Part shown: positions 50,851 through 59,044 of the stretch, in pieces
Layout: each line of letters opens with the position of its first letter
Numbering within the stretch: the first letter of the stretch is position 1
Assembly: GCA_910587095.1 (NCBI GenBank)
Contig: CAJUMJ010000004.1
Span: forward strand, 1 to 64,000
Origin: an uncultured Lachnospiraceae bacterium
Lineage (GTDB): Bacteria > Bacillota > Clostridia > Lachnospirales > Lachnospiraceae
Direction of reading: 5' to 3'
Length of the DNA: 64,000 nucleotides
Position numbers and translations under genes: made by a program
The notes under the pieces: generated by a model
What the model was told of the DNA's origin: nothing
What the model saw: only the letters and a program-made list of their open reading frames with translations
The model's database searches: none

Positions 50851-52656
50851 TCAGTTGTCGTCCAATTTCAGCACGCTCATAAAAGCGCTCTGCGGAATCT
50901 CCACGTTACCTACCTGGCGCATACGTTTCTTGCCTTCTTTCTGCTTTTCGAGCAGCTTCTTCTTTCGGGTGATGTCTCCGCCGTAGCACTTGGCGAGAAC
51001 GTCCTTTCTCACGGCCTTGACCGTCTCCCTGGCAATGATCTTGCCGCCCACCGCCGCCTGGATCGGAATCTCAAAAAGATGCCTGGGAATTTCCTCTTTC
51101 AGCTTCTCGCACATCCTCCGTCCTCGCTCATAGGCACTGTCCGCATGGACGATGAAGGAGAGCGCGTCCACCTCGTCGTGATTGATCAGAATGTCCAGCT
51201 TCACAAGCTTCGACTGCTCGTATCCTTTTAACTCGTAGTCAAAGGAAGCGTAGCCTCTCGAACGGGATTTCAAAGCATCGAAAAAGTCATAAATGATCTC
51301 GTTCAAAGGCAGCTCGTACTTTAAGAGCGCACGGGACGCCTCAATGTACTCGGTGCTGATATATCGGCCTCTCCTCTCCTGACAAAGCTGCATGATGGGA
51401 CCGATGAACTCCGTGGTCACCATGATCTCCGCGCTGACCACAGGCTCCTCCATGTAGTCGATCTCGGAAGGGTCCGGCAGGTTCGAAGGGTTCGTCAGCT
51501 CTGTCATCTCCCCGTTTGTCTTGTACACTCTATAAATAACACCCGGTGCCGTTGTCACCAGATCGAGATTGTACTCCCTCTCCAGACGCTCCTGTATGAT
51601 CTCCAAATGCAAAAGTCCCAAAAAACCGCAGCGGAATCCGAAGCCCAGGGCAATGGAAGTCTCCGGTTCATAATTTAAGGAAGCGTCGTTGAGCTTCAGC
51701 TTTTCCAGCGCGTCGCGCAGATCCGGATACTTTGCCCCATCCGCGGGATACATGCCGCAGTAGACCATGGAGTTGACTTTCTTATAGCCGGGCAGCGGCT
51801 CCGCGCAAGGATTATCCATATCGGTGACGGTATCGCCCACCGCGGTATCCTTCACGTTTTTGATGGAAGCGGTCAGATATCCGACCATTCCCGCCGTAAG
51901 CTCCTCACAGGGAATGAACTGGCCCGCGCCAAAATACCCCACCTCCACCACCTCGGCGGAAGCGCCGGTAGCCATCATCCTGATTTTTGTACCCTTTTTC
52001 ACCCGCCCTTCCTTGATGCGGCAGAACACGATCACACCTTTGTAGGAATCGTAAACCGAATCGAAGATAAGCGCCTGCAAAGGATTATCGGGGCTTCCTC
52101 CGGGAGCCGGAATTTTCTCCACCACGGCTTCAAGCACTTCCTCGACGCCTATCCCGTTTTTGGCGGAAATAAGCGGCGCATCCTGCGCCTCAATGCCGAT
52201 CACGTCTTCAATCTCGTTTTTCACCCGCTCCGGGTCGGCGCTTGGCAGATCGATCTTATTGATAACCGGAAACACATCAAGATCATGGTCAAGAGCCAGA
52301 TACACGTTGGCAAGCGTCTGCGCTTCAATGCCCTGGGCCGCATCCACCACCAAAATCGCACCGTCGCAGGCTGCCAGGGAACGGCTCACCTCATAGTTGA
52401 AATCCACATGGCCGGGGGTGTCAATCAGGTTAAAAATATACTCGTTCCCGTCCTTCGCCTGATAGACAATGCGCACGGTCTGGGCTTTGATGGTGATTCC
52501 CCGCTCCCGCTCCAGATCCATATTGTCAAGAATCTGCGCCTGCATCTCCCGGCTTGTCAAAAGCCCCGTTTTCTCTATAATTCTGTCCGCCAACGTCGAC
52601 TTGCCGTGATCGATGTGGGCGACAATACAAAAATTTCTGATTTTACTCTGATCCAT
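50851..52656 (-). CDS. lepA: Elongation factor 4 (LepA)
   Basis: Ribosome-binding GTPase acting in 30S maturation or back-translocation. 601 residues from the ATG at 52656, giving the standard start MDQSKIRNFCIVAHIDHGKS; the longer frame is rejected although the ribosome site (AGAGGG) is weak. G1 AHIDHGKST, G3 DTPGHVDF, G4 NKIDLPSADP, and the unique C-terminal domain with RKKKLLEKQKEGKKRMRQVG. Same order as B. subtilis lepA-hemW. Confidence 0.97.
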   Translation of the reverse strand: MDQSKIRNFCIVAHIDHGKSTLADRIIEKTGLLTSREMQAQILDNMDLERERGITIKAQTVRIVYQAKDGNEYIFNLIDTPGHVDFNYEVSRSLAACDGAILVVDAAQGIEAQTLANVYLALDHDLDVFPVINKIDLPSADPERVKNEIEDVIGIEAQDAPLISAKNGIGVEEVLEAVVEKIPAPGGSPDNPLQALIFDSVYDSYKGVIVFCRIKEGRVKKGTKIRMMATGASAEVVEVGYFGAGQFIPCEELTAGMVGYLTASIKNVKDTAVGDTVTDMDNPCAEPLPGYKKVNSMVYCGMYPADGAKYPDLRDALEKLKLNDASLNYEPETSIALGFGFRCGFLGLLHLEIIQERLEREYNLDLVTTAPGVIYRVYKTNGEMTELTNPSNLPDPSEIDYMEEPVVSAEIMVTTEFIGPIMQLCQERRGRYISTEYIEASRALLKYELPLNEIIYDFFDALKSRSRGYASFDYELKGYEQSKLVKLDILINHDEVDALSFIVHADSAYERGRRMCEKLKEEIPRHLFEIPIQAAVGGKIIARETVKAVRKDVLAKCYGGDITRKKKLLEKQKEGKKRMRQVGNVEIPQSAFMSVLKLDDN

Positions 52657-52716
52657 GCTATACCCTCTGCTACCTTTCGTCCTTTCGAAGAATGCCACAC
52701 TCCGGCGTGAAACCTG

Positions 52717-52762
52717 GAACTTCTCTGCGAAACGCCATGAGGCGTGAGCGATTTAGAAGTTC
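52717..52762 (-). other. Palindromic hairpin in the lepA leader
   Basis: GAACTTCT (52717-52724) pairs with AGAAGTTC (52755-52762); an inner ACGCC-ATGA-GGCGT (52732-52745) caps it. It would form at the very 5' end of the lepA transcript predicted from the promoter at 52773. It does not end in T, so it is not a terminator. Confidence 0.55.
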
Positions 52763-52772
52763 TTCCCACGCA

Positions 52773-52801
52773 AGTATAGCAAATATGAAACAGGATGTCC
52801 A
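52773..52801 (-). promoter_or_regulatory. Sigma-A promoter of lepA-hemW
   Basis: Minus strand TGGACA (52796-52801), 17 bases, TATACT (52773-52778). The -35 begins three bases after the spoIIP stop. It gives lepA-hemW vegetative expression apart from the sporulation genes upstream. Confidence 0.68.
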
Positions 52802-52803
52802 CA

Positions 52804-54114
52804 TCAATCGCCCTCCGGCTCATCCTCCCGCTCCGGCTCCCTTCCGCTAAAGACCAAATCCAGCACGTGAGCCAGAGGATCACATGCGTTATGTATTTCC
52901 TCCTCCGTATTGTTCTGCGCGCCGAGCTCTATCAGCAGCGATTTCGGGCAAAGGTGCATATTGTAGCGGTACGCTTTCAGATAAATTCTGCGCACGATTC
53001 CCGGATAGTATTCGTTACAGGCCGCCTGCATCTGGAAGGACAGTGCCAGATTGTCCGCAAGGTACGGGTTTTCCAGTTGCTCAATCGCTCCCTTTTTCGT
53101 GCGGCACAACCCGTTAAAAAACATAAACTGCGCTGTTGGACGTCCCTGTACCTGCGTCACAAGACGCCTGTCCTCGGGCATCTCATCCCTGTGCAGATCG
53201 ATCACCGCCTCGATGGAAGGATACTTTTCCAAAAGCGCCTCCACCGCCGGAAGAGATTTTTCATATGCGTAAGACCGATCCTCGTCATAACACCCGACGT
53301 CATGTATCACATTGTAGCCGTAGCGCTCACGCAAAAGAGTGGCCAGATACTCCCCCGCTCCCAAAATCCCGCTGTTTGCATCCCCCGGCACAGAATCCGC
53401 AAAAGACTCTCTCGAATGTGTGTGATAGATCAAAATCTGCGGCTCCTCCGCGCTCCCGTGAATCCGCATGTCCTTCTCCAGAAACGTCTGTGCCCGCAGA
53501 AGCTCCTCCCCCGCCACGGTTGTGCTGTCCACCGCATAAAACGCTTTGATCAGCGCCTCGTAGGAGGACAGCTCCTCCCACTGATAGCGGTAGCTCTTCT
53601 CCTCCACCTGAACAAAGGATTGCTCCTCCGGCTCCGTTTCGGCTTCCTCCTCCGGCTCTCCTTCCTCCTCTTCCGCCGTTAAATAACTCTCGTTTTCCTT
53701 TAATAGCGCAGACTCCAGACTTTTTTCCAGATGCATGGCGTCGTCACCGTACTCGAGCGCTTCCTCCGGAAGCCCTTTGTGATCCTCGTCGCTCCCCTCC
53801 GGCAAAAGCAGCCTGGCGTAATCGCTCTCCGTCACGCCCTCCTCCCCGTTTTCCCATGCAAAAAGAAGACCCGGATACTGGGAGAAAAGCCCTTTCATCA
53901 AAACGCCCTCCTCCGACAGCTCACGGCTCCCCTCATACATTCTGCGAACGCCCGGCAGATAAGGCTCCATCACCCACGCCTCCGCGATACCGCGCAGAGC
54001 AGACGGGCCCGCCTTTTTCTCCCGTTCCCGGAGCAATTCCGCACATCCAAACCCGACGAATATAATAACAATCGCTATTAATAATATTTTTAGTCGTCCC
54101 CTGTTCTTGTACAT
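52804..54114 (-). CDS. spoIIP: Stage II sporulation protein P (engulfment amidase/endopeptidase)
   Basis: Peptidoglycan hydrolase of the SpoIID-P-M engulfment machine. 436 residues: one N-terminal TM (LKILLIAIVIIFVGFGCAEL), an acidic Glu-rich linker (about 95-170), and the hydrolase domain with zinc/active-site motifs YHTHSRESF, VIDLHRDEM and LLIELGAQNNTEEE. No good ribosome site precedes the ATG. gpr is upstream; lepA downstream, the conserved order. Confidence 0.95.
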   Translation of the reverse strand: MYKNRGRLKILLIAIVIIFVGFGCAELLREREKKAGPSALRGIAEAWVMEPYLPGVRRMYEGSRELSEEGVLMKGLFSQYPGLLFAWENGEEGVTESDYARLLLPEGSDEDHKGLPEEALEYGDDAMHLEKSLESALLKENESYLTAEEEEGEPEEEAETEPEEQSFVQVEEKSYRYQWEELSSYEALIKAFYAVDSTTVAGEELLRAQTFLEKDMRIHGSAEEPQILIYHTHSRESFADSVPGDANSGILGAGEYLATLLRERYGYNVIHDVGCYDEDRSYAYEKSLPAVEALLEKYPSIEAVIDLHRDEMPEDRRLVTQVQGRPTAQFMFFNGLCRTKKGAIEQLENPYLADNLALSFQMQAACNEYYPGIVRRIYLKAYRYNMHLCPKSLLIELGAQNNTEEEIHNACDPLAHVLDLVFSGREPEREDEPEGD

Positions 54115-54173
54115 ATTAAGATATATGCACGTTCACCGGGACTTCATGCCACCACTTCCGCCCGGAAGCTTTC

Positions 54174-55052
54174 TCAGAAATTCAAAGCGCCGTTTATCCC
54201 GTCGCAGATGATATGGCTGATCTGGCGGATCTGCTGATCCACATCCTTGGTGGTGACATACATATTGTTCAACTCCTTTAGCGTAGCGGGGCGCTCTCCC
54301 ATGGCGTCGCCCACAATGGTAGCCGCATCCACTACGGTAGGCACTCCCAGGGCAAGTACCGGGATATGAAGCGTTTCTTTGGTGATCGCGTTTCGATGAT
54401 TGCCAACGCCCGAGCCCGGATGAATACCCGTGTTTGTAATTTGGATAGTACGGTTTAGACGCTTGGTGGAACGGGCCGCCAAAGCGTCTATCGCTATCAC
54501 CAGATCCGGCTTCGTCTCCCCAATCACACCCTTGATGATCTCCGCCGACTCCATTCCGGTCTTCGCCATCACTCCCGGCACCAGACTGCTCACCAGATGC
54601 ATCTTTGTCCGGTTGTATGCCACTTTCCCGTACTCCATCACGATATGCCTGTTGACAAACAGATTATCCACCACATTCGGGCCAAGGGAGTCCGCGGTCA
54701 CCTCCCGGTTACCGAGTCCCACCACCAGAATCGACTGCTCCTTATCCGGATTTGGCAAAATTCCCCGAAGCTGCTTTGCCAGAATGCCTGATATTTCCTG
54801 ATGATAGTCATCCTCCGGCTCCGTCATGGCAGGCGCTTCCAGCGTAATGTAAGTTCCCATGGGCTTCCCAAGCGCTTTTGCCCCATTTTTCGTCTCTATC
54901 ACTACACGGGTAATATGCACGTCACTTGCCTCATCATAGAACTCCTCCACTTCCACTCCATGAAGCCCGGACTCTTTTTCCCCAATTCCCTCTCTGGCTT
55001 CCAACGCCAAGTCCGTCCTGACATTTGACCAGCTATCCATAGCACTTTCCAT
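54174..55052 (-). CDS. gpr: GPR endopeptidase (germination protease)
   Basis: Degrades small acid-soluble spore proteins at germination. 292 residues if the ATG at 55052 is used; an ATG at 55040 and a TTG at 55070 are alternatives. The N-terminal VRTDLALEA is the SASP-like autoprocessing site. Motifs VGLGNREVTADSLGPNV and VIAIDALAARSTKRLNRTIQ carry the catalytic Asp residues, with HPGSGVGNHR after them. Divergent from rpsT as in B. subtilis. Confidence 0.95.
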   Translation of the reverse strand: MESAMDSWSNVRTDLALEAREGIGEKESGLHGVEVEEFYDEASDVHITRVVIETKNGAKALGKPMGTYITLEAPAMTEPEDDYHQEISGILAKQLRGILPNPDKEQSILVVGLGNREVTADSLGPNVVDNLFVNRHIVMEYGKVAYNRTKMHLVSSLVPGVMAKTGMESAEIIKGVIGETKPDLVIAIDALAARSTKRLNRTIQITNTGIHPGSGVGNHRNAITKETLHIPVLALGVPTVVDAATIVGDAMGERPATLKELNNMYVTTKDVDQQIRQISHIICDGINGALNF

Positions 55053-55094
55053 TCCTTTCCGTCCTGACAAGACTGCAACGAATGATACGTTTCC

Positions 55095-55156
55095 TTAACC
55101 CGCAAGCCGCGCTCTTCGCGCTCTGTGCCCGGTTTCATCGGACGCTTGCCCGTTAA
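55095..55156. repeat. Three-way-junction repeat (family 2, copy B)
   Basis: Outer arms TTAAC/GTTAA (55095-55099/55152-55156) and GCAAGC/GCTTGC (55102-55107/55144-55149) enclose GCGC-TCTTC-GCGC (55109-55121) and a weaker hairpin ending in ATCGGAC. The arm GCAAGC/GCTTGC replaces GCAAAT/ATTTGC of copy A, keeping the pairing. It lies just upstream of gpr, in the divergent gpr-rpsT gap. Confidence 0.6.
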
Positions 55157-55284
55157 CGCCGCAAAAAAGGGAATGCCTGCTTCGCAGCCGCTCACTTTTC
55201 TTTTGCAGCTATTATATTTTATGCATCATTCTTCCGCTTGCCCATTTTGTTTTCTATTTTTTGCAAAAATGTACAAAATATGTA

Positions 55285-55313
55285 TTGACATCCCCATTTC
55301 CATAATCTAAAAT
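55285..55313 (+). promoter_or_regulatory. Sigma-A promoter of rpsT
   Basis: TTGACA (55285-55290), 17 bases, TAAAAT (55308-55313): nearly consensus. Expected start near 55320 leaves a leader of about 98 bases. The 55053-55417 gap otherwise holds the family 2 repeat copy and AT-rich DNA. Confidence 0.85.
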
Positions 55314-55417
55314 AATATGCGTGTGTTTCCATTAAGACGTCCGTGTCCGTATTTAATGAGACACGTCCCTATAAGATTAAGCTAACGAAAAGCAAATGTT
55401 TTGAAATGGAGGATGCT

Positions 55418-55681
55418 ATGGCTAACATCAAATCTGCAAAAAAGAGAATTCTGGTAAACAAGACGAAAGCTGACAGAAACAAGTCTATCAAGTCCAGTGT
55501 CAAGACAGCGATCAAGAAAGTGTACGCTGCCATTGACGCGAAAGACAAGGAAGCCGCACAGAGCGCGCTGCTCGCCGCTACTTCCGCCATCGACAAGGCA
55601 ACCAAAAAGGGCGTGTACCACAAAAATACTTCTGCCAGAAAGATTTCCCGTATGTCTCTTGCCGTAAACAAAATGGCATAA
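55418..55681 (+). CDS. rpsT: 30S ribosomal protein S20
   Basis: Helical protein binding the 5' and 3' minor domains of 16S rRNA. 87 residues from the ATG at 55418, after GGAGGATGCT, beginning MANIKSAKKRILVNKTKADR, the standard S20 start; a longer frame upstream would read the leader. Ends in ARKISRMSLAVNKMA. The only clear plus-strand gene, followed by a strong bidirectional terminator. Confidence 0.96.
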   Translation: MANIKSAKKRILVNKTKADRNKSIKSSVKTAIKKVYAAIDAKDKEAAQSALLAATSAIDKATKKGVYHKNTSARKISRMSLAVNKMA

Positions 55682-55710
55682 GAAATCAAAAACAGCAGCG
55701 AATATTTAAA

Positions 55711-55738
55711 AGGGCGGGTGCCATGCACCCGCTCTTTT
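55711..55738. terminator. Bidirectional terminator between rpsT and the TPM gene
   Basis: AGGGCGGGTGC (55711-55721) pairs with GCACCCGCTCT (55725-55735) with one G-U-type mismatch. T-run follows on the plus strand (TCTTTTTA) and TTTAAAT on the minus strand. It serves both convergent genes. Confidence 0.88.
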
Positions 55739-56613
55739 TATCGGCTGCGGCCGCCTCCTCCGTGATGACCGCCTCCGCCTCCGTGGCTGCTTCCACCGCC
55801 GCCTCCGCCTCCGCTGCTCGTCTCAATCTTGCGGCGCGTCACGGTCTTATGCAGGAATCGGTCTTCCGATACGCGAAAAACCGGCGCCCTGCCCGCCACA
55901 TAAGTGACAGCCGTAGTCGTCTTTTTCCCCTCCTTGGAGCGCCAGTTGAGTGACGCAAACATAACAGCCGCTATTATTCCTGCCAGCCAGGGCAAAAATC
56001 CCGGCAAGTTTACATGCGACACTCTCCATCCAAGCATATCATGATAAAAGGTATTGACGTAGGTTTTGTAAGCACGGTAAGGGTCGCTTTCCACATAGCG
56101 GTATACCTGATCCAGAAGGTGATCCACGTCCTCCACATAATAAGCGTCGTAGGCCCTTCCGGTCGTGCAAAACCATGTATGGATCCTGCCGTCGTCCTCT
56201 CTTGACCAGTTGTCCACAAGCATCACGCCGTCCCCGTCCGGCTTATCGTATCCGAATCCCTGCTCCTCCCAACTCCTCTCCGCAAAGACACGGACATACT
56301 CATCCGAACTCACCCCCGGCTCTATGGCTCTGGCATACTCCTCTAAAGGTTCATCCAAAGTGACAAGCACTATATCGCACCCCGTCTGTTTCTCTCTCTT
56401 AGCAATCAGACGGCGAAGCTTATCTTCTTCCTTGTCCGTCAACACATCGGCACGGTCAAAAACACGTTCCGGCGTCGCGCACGCCGTGTTTGTCCGCTGA
56501 TAGTCCACCGCCTTTGCGATCCCCCAGTGTCCTACATGAAGCGTCAGCGTCAGCAGCCCCATAGCCGCCAAAATAATATAAAGCCACTTAAAATAGCGAA
56601 AATATTCCCTCAA
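55738..56613 (-). CDS. TPM-domain membrane protein with Gly/His-rich tail
   Basis: 291 residues: TM near 10-30 (WLYIILAAMGLLTLTLHVGH), an extracytoplasmic TPM (TLP18.3/Psb32/MOLO-1) domain with VFDRADVLTDKEEDKLRRLI, DIVLVTLDEP and GVMLVDN, a second TM near 215-235 (LPWLAGIIAAVMFASL), and a tail of Gly, Ser and His (GGGHHGGGG type). TPM domains are chaperone- or phosphatase-like in other proteins; the activity here is unknown. It is paired with the zinc-ribbon gene, as in B. subtilis ydjG-ydjH. Confidence 0.75.
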   Translation of the reverse strand: MREYFRYFKWLYIILAAMGLLTLTLHVGHWGIAKAVDYQRTNTACATPERVFDRADVLTDKEEDKLRRLIAKREKQTGCDIVLVTLDEPLEEYARAIEPGVSSDEYVRVFAERSWEEQGFGYDKPDGDGVMLVDNWSREDDGRIHTWFCTTGRAYDAYYVEDVDHLLDQVYRYVESDPYRAYKTYVNTFYHDMLGWRVSHVNLPGFLPWLAGIIAAVMFASLNWRSKEGKKTTTAVTYVAGRAPVFRVSEDRFLHKTVTRRKIETSSGGGGGGGSSHGGGGGHHGGGGRSR

Positions 56614-56631
56614 AATCCCGGCCCTTCCCTC

Positions 56632-57615
56632 CTACAAAATCTCGATCACATGAACAGCCATAAAACAGACCGCCGTCACCACCGCAAACACCGAAGCGCT
56701 GTAGGCCAACACCTTTGCCCTCGAAACCGGTGTTGTACCAACCACCTTCCCCGTCTGTCCGTTGACATGATACAGGTATTGCCTGTCCTTGTAGCGGTAG
56801 GTATACTGCCACACCGGCATCAGGGCATAGCATGTATCCGTCTGCGCCAGATTCAGATTTTTACGCAGAGGACGCACCGTCATATAGCCGGACATAGAGC
56901 CTTGCAAGAGCTCCTCCGAAGCTTCCCTCGCCTTGCCCTTCGCCCTCTCCGCAAGAGAAGCCGCATCCTGGTTGTACAGCTCCGCGTAATACCCGGACAT
57001 ATATTTTGGCATAAAATCGGTAAGATCCAGATAATCATAAGGCTCCATCAAGTCCATAATCCCGTCGTCCATCGCGTAGGAGGCGTCTACCGGGATCTGG
57101 TCAAAGTCCACATCCATCCTCCTCAGCACTTCATAGTAGGAAGTCTCCGTGTACTCCGTATCGCCGCTCCTCCATGTCCTGACCTTGATTCCCTCCCCGG
57201 CAAAATCATAGTCGGCTCCGAAATCATAGAGCCAGAAAGGTACGTAAATTCCCTCCATCTTCTCCAGACTCTTCGCGGACAAAAAGTCGGAGGGCGCAAA
57301 TAGCCTCTTAGAAAACTCTCTCTCCATCGCCTGCACCGCCATCTGCCTGCTCACATGGAACGGCAAAATCCGCCTCGGTTCAAAAGCGCCCTCCACCCGC
57401 TCATTCAGCACAAGATAAGTGCCGCAGTGCCCGCAGCGCAAAGCTGAGGTGTAATCCGTAATCTCTATGGGCGCGCCGCAGTTTATACATTGCAGAAGCG
57501 AGCTTTCCGCGATCAGTTCCTCGCTGTCCACACTCTCGCAGTGAGGACAGTACATCCCGCCCTTCTCCGGCGCGTACACGGTGTTACCGCCACAGTTTTT
57601 ACATTTAAAAATCAT
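56632..57615 (-). CDS. TFIIB-type zinc-ribbon membrane protein
   Basis: 327 residues. Two zinc ribbons at the start: CKNCGG...CPHC (residues 5-27) and CINCGA...CGHC (42-63). A central domain rich in Tyr/Asp has YVPFWLYDFGADYDF, LRRMDVDFDQIPVDASYAMD and LMPVWQYTYRYKDRQYLYHV, as in Zn-ribbon proteins recorded beside TPM genes. One C-terminal TM (LAYSASVFAVVTAVCFMAVH). Function unknown. It is 20 bases after the PurF-like gene and 18 before the TPM gene, so all are in one transcript. Confidence 0.7.
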   Translation of the reverse strand: MIFKCKNCGGNTVYAPEKGGMYCPHCESVDSEELIAESSLLQCINCGAPIEITDYTSALRCGHCGTYLVLNERVEGAFEPRRILPFHVSRQMAVQAMEREFSKRLFAPSDFLSAKSLEKMEGIYVPFWLYDFGADYDFAGEGIKVRTWRSGDTEYTETSYYEVLRRMDVDFDQIPVDASYAMDDGIMDLMEPYDYLDLTDFMPKYMSGYYAELYNQDAASLAERAKGKAREASEELLQGSMSGYMTVRPLRKNLNLAQTDTCYALMPVWQYTYRYKDRQYLYHVNGQTGKVVGTTPVSRAKVLAYSASVFAVVTAVCFMAVHVIEIL

Positions 57616-57635
57616 CTATGTATGTCCCCTCAAAA

Positions 57636-59042
57636 TCAGATTCGGCCGTCCCAGCAATATGTACACAGCTTACATTTGTCAATCCCCACCGACGCGATCA
57701 TATCGTCCAAACGATGATAGCGAAGCGTCGTAAAGTTTAGCTTCTCCCTGATTTTTTCCAGCATCCGTCCGTACTCTTCGCTGTCGGGATCCACATAAAC
57801 TTCCAGGTTCGGGTACTTGTTCCCCTCCTCCAACTCCTGGATCACCCGACGGGCGATCAGCTCCATCTCCGAGGTCGACCGGGAAAAATTCAGATACTTG
57901 CAGCCGTAGAGTAGCGGCGGACAAGCCGGTCTGATGTGTACCTCCTTCGCCCCGCTCTGATACAAAAATTCCGTCGTCTCCCGTAACTGCGTACCCCGCA
58001 CGATGGAATCGTCAATCAAAAGAAGGCTTCTACCCTTGATCAGATCGTGCACCGGAAGCATCTTCATCTTCGCGATCAGGTTTCTCTTACTCTGTATGGT
58101 CGGCATGAAGGAGCGGGGCCAGGTCGGCGTATATTTGATAAACGGCCTGGAAAACGGAATCCCCGACTCGTTGGCGTAGCCGATGGCGTGGGCCGTGCCG
58201 GAATCAGGCACCCCCGCCACAATATCGGGCGCTGCATCGTCCCGCTTCGCTAACAGCGCGCCGCAATGGTAACGCATCTCCTCGACGCTGATCCCCTCGT
58301 AGGAAGAAGAAGGATACCCGTAATAAACCCACAAAAAGGTACATATTTTCATATCCTTGCCCGGCGCCACAAGGGACTGTACCCCCTCCGCCGTCACAAT
58401 GGCAATCTCACCGGGGCCCAGCTCCCGCTCCGGCGCGTAGCCAAGATTCAAATAGGCAAAGCTCTCGAAGGATATACAGAAAGCATCCTCCTTCTTACCG
58501 ATGCTGACAGGAGTACGCCCCATTCGATCTCTCGCCGCGTAAATTCCCTTCGGCGTCATCAAAAGCATGGTCATGGAGCCGTCGATCAGCTCCTGCGCAT
58601 AGCGGATACCCTCGATCAGATTGTCCCGCTGGTTGATCACCGCCGCCACAAGCTCCGTGGCATTGATATCGCCGCCGCTCATCTCCAGAAAATGCCCCTT
58701 GCCATTTTGAAAAATCTCCGACACGATCTCGTCTTTATTGTTAATTTTCCCGACAGTGGTGATGGCGTAGGTGCCATGGTGCGATCGTATAATAAGCGGC
58801 TGAGGCTCATAATCCGAAATACAGCCGATCCCCAGCGTGCCGTTCATTTTGTTCACGTCCTTGTCAAACTTGGTGCGAAACGGCGTGTTCTCGATGTTGT
58901 GAATCGCACGGTTAAAACCTTCCTTCGCGTCATACACCGCCATGCCGGCCCGTCTTGTTCCCAGGTGCGAATGATAATCCGTTCCAAAAAACAAGTCAAA
59001 TATACAGTTCTCCTTCGATGCCACTCCAAAAAAACCACCCAT
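57636..59042 (-). CDS. Amidophosphoribosyltransferase-like protein lacking the catalytic Cys
   Basis: 468 residues aligned with PurF: N-terminal glutaminase-type fold, then a phosphoribosyltransferase domain with the PRPP loop LLLIDDSIVRGTQLRE. The first residues are MGGFFGVAS, so Gly replaces the N-terminal nucleophile Cys of MCGIFGI-type starts, and the QHRGQE motif reads SHLGTRR. Yet Cys residues at the Fe-S ligand places of B. subtilis PurF (MKICTFLWV, LLYGCKYLN, CKLCTYCWDG) are kept. Glutamine hydrolysis is therefore not expected; it may use ammonia or have another role. A standard purF probably exists elsewhere. Confidence 0.75.
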   Translation of the reverse strand: MGGFFGVASKENCIFDLFFGTDYHSHLGTRRAGMAVYDAKEGFNRAIHNIENTPFRTKFDKDVNKMNGTLGIGCISDYEPQPLIIRSHHGTYAITTVGKINNKDEIVSEIFQNGKGHFLEMSGGDINATELVAAVINQRDNLIEGIRYAQELIDGSMTMLLMTPKGIYAARDRMGRTPVSIGKKEDAFCISFESFAYLNLGYAPERELGPGEIAIVTAEGVQSLVAPGKDMKICTFLWVYYGYPSSSYEGISVEEMRYHCGALLAKRDDAAPDIVAGVPDSGTAHAIGYANESGIPFSRPFIKYTPTWPRSFMPTIQSKRNLIAKMKMLPVHDLIKGRSLLLIDDSIVRGTQLRETTEFLYQSGAKEVHIRPACPPLLYGCKYLNFSRSTSEMELIARRVIQELEEGNKYPNLEVYVDPDSEEYGRMLEKIREKLNFTTLRYHRLDDMIASVGIDKCKLCTYCWDGRI

Positions 59043-59044
59043 TG

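Noticed and set aside
55738..55745. GCCGATAA on the minus strand at the end of the TPM gene
   Set aside because: It overlaps the stop codon, lacks a -35 and leads straight into a terminator.
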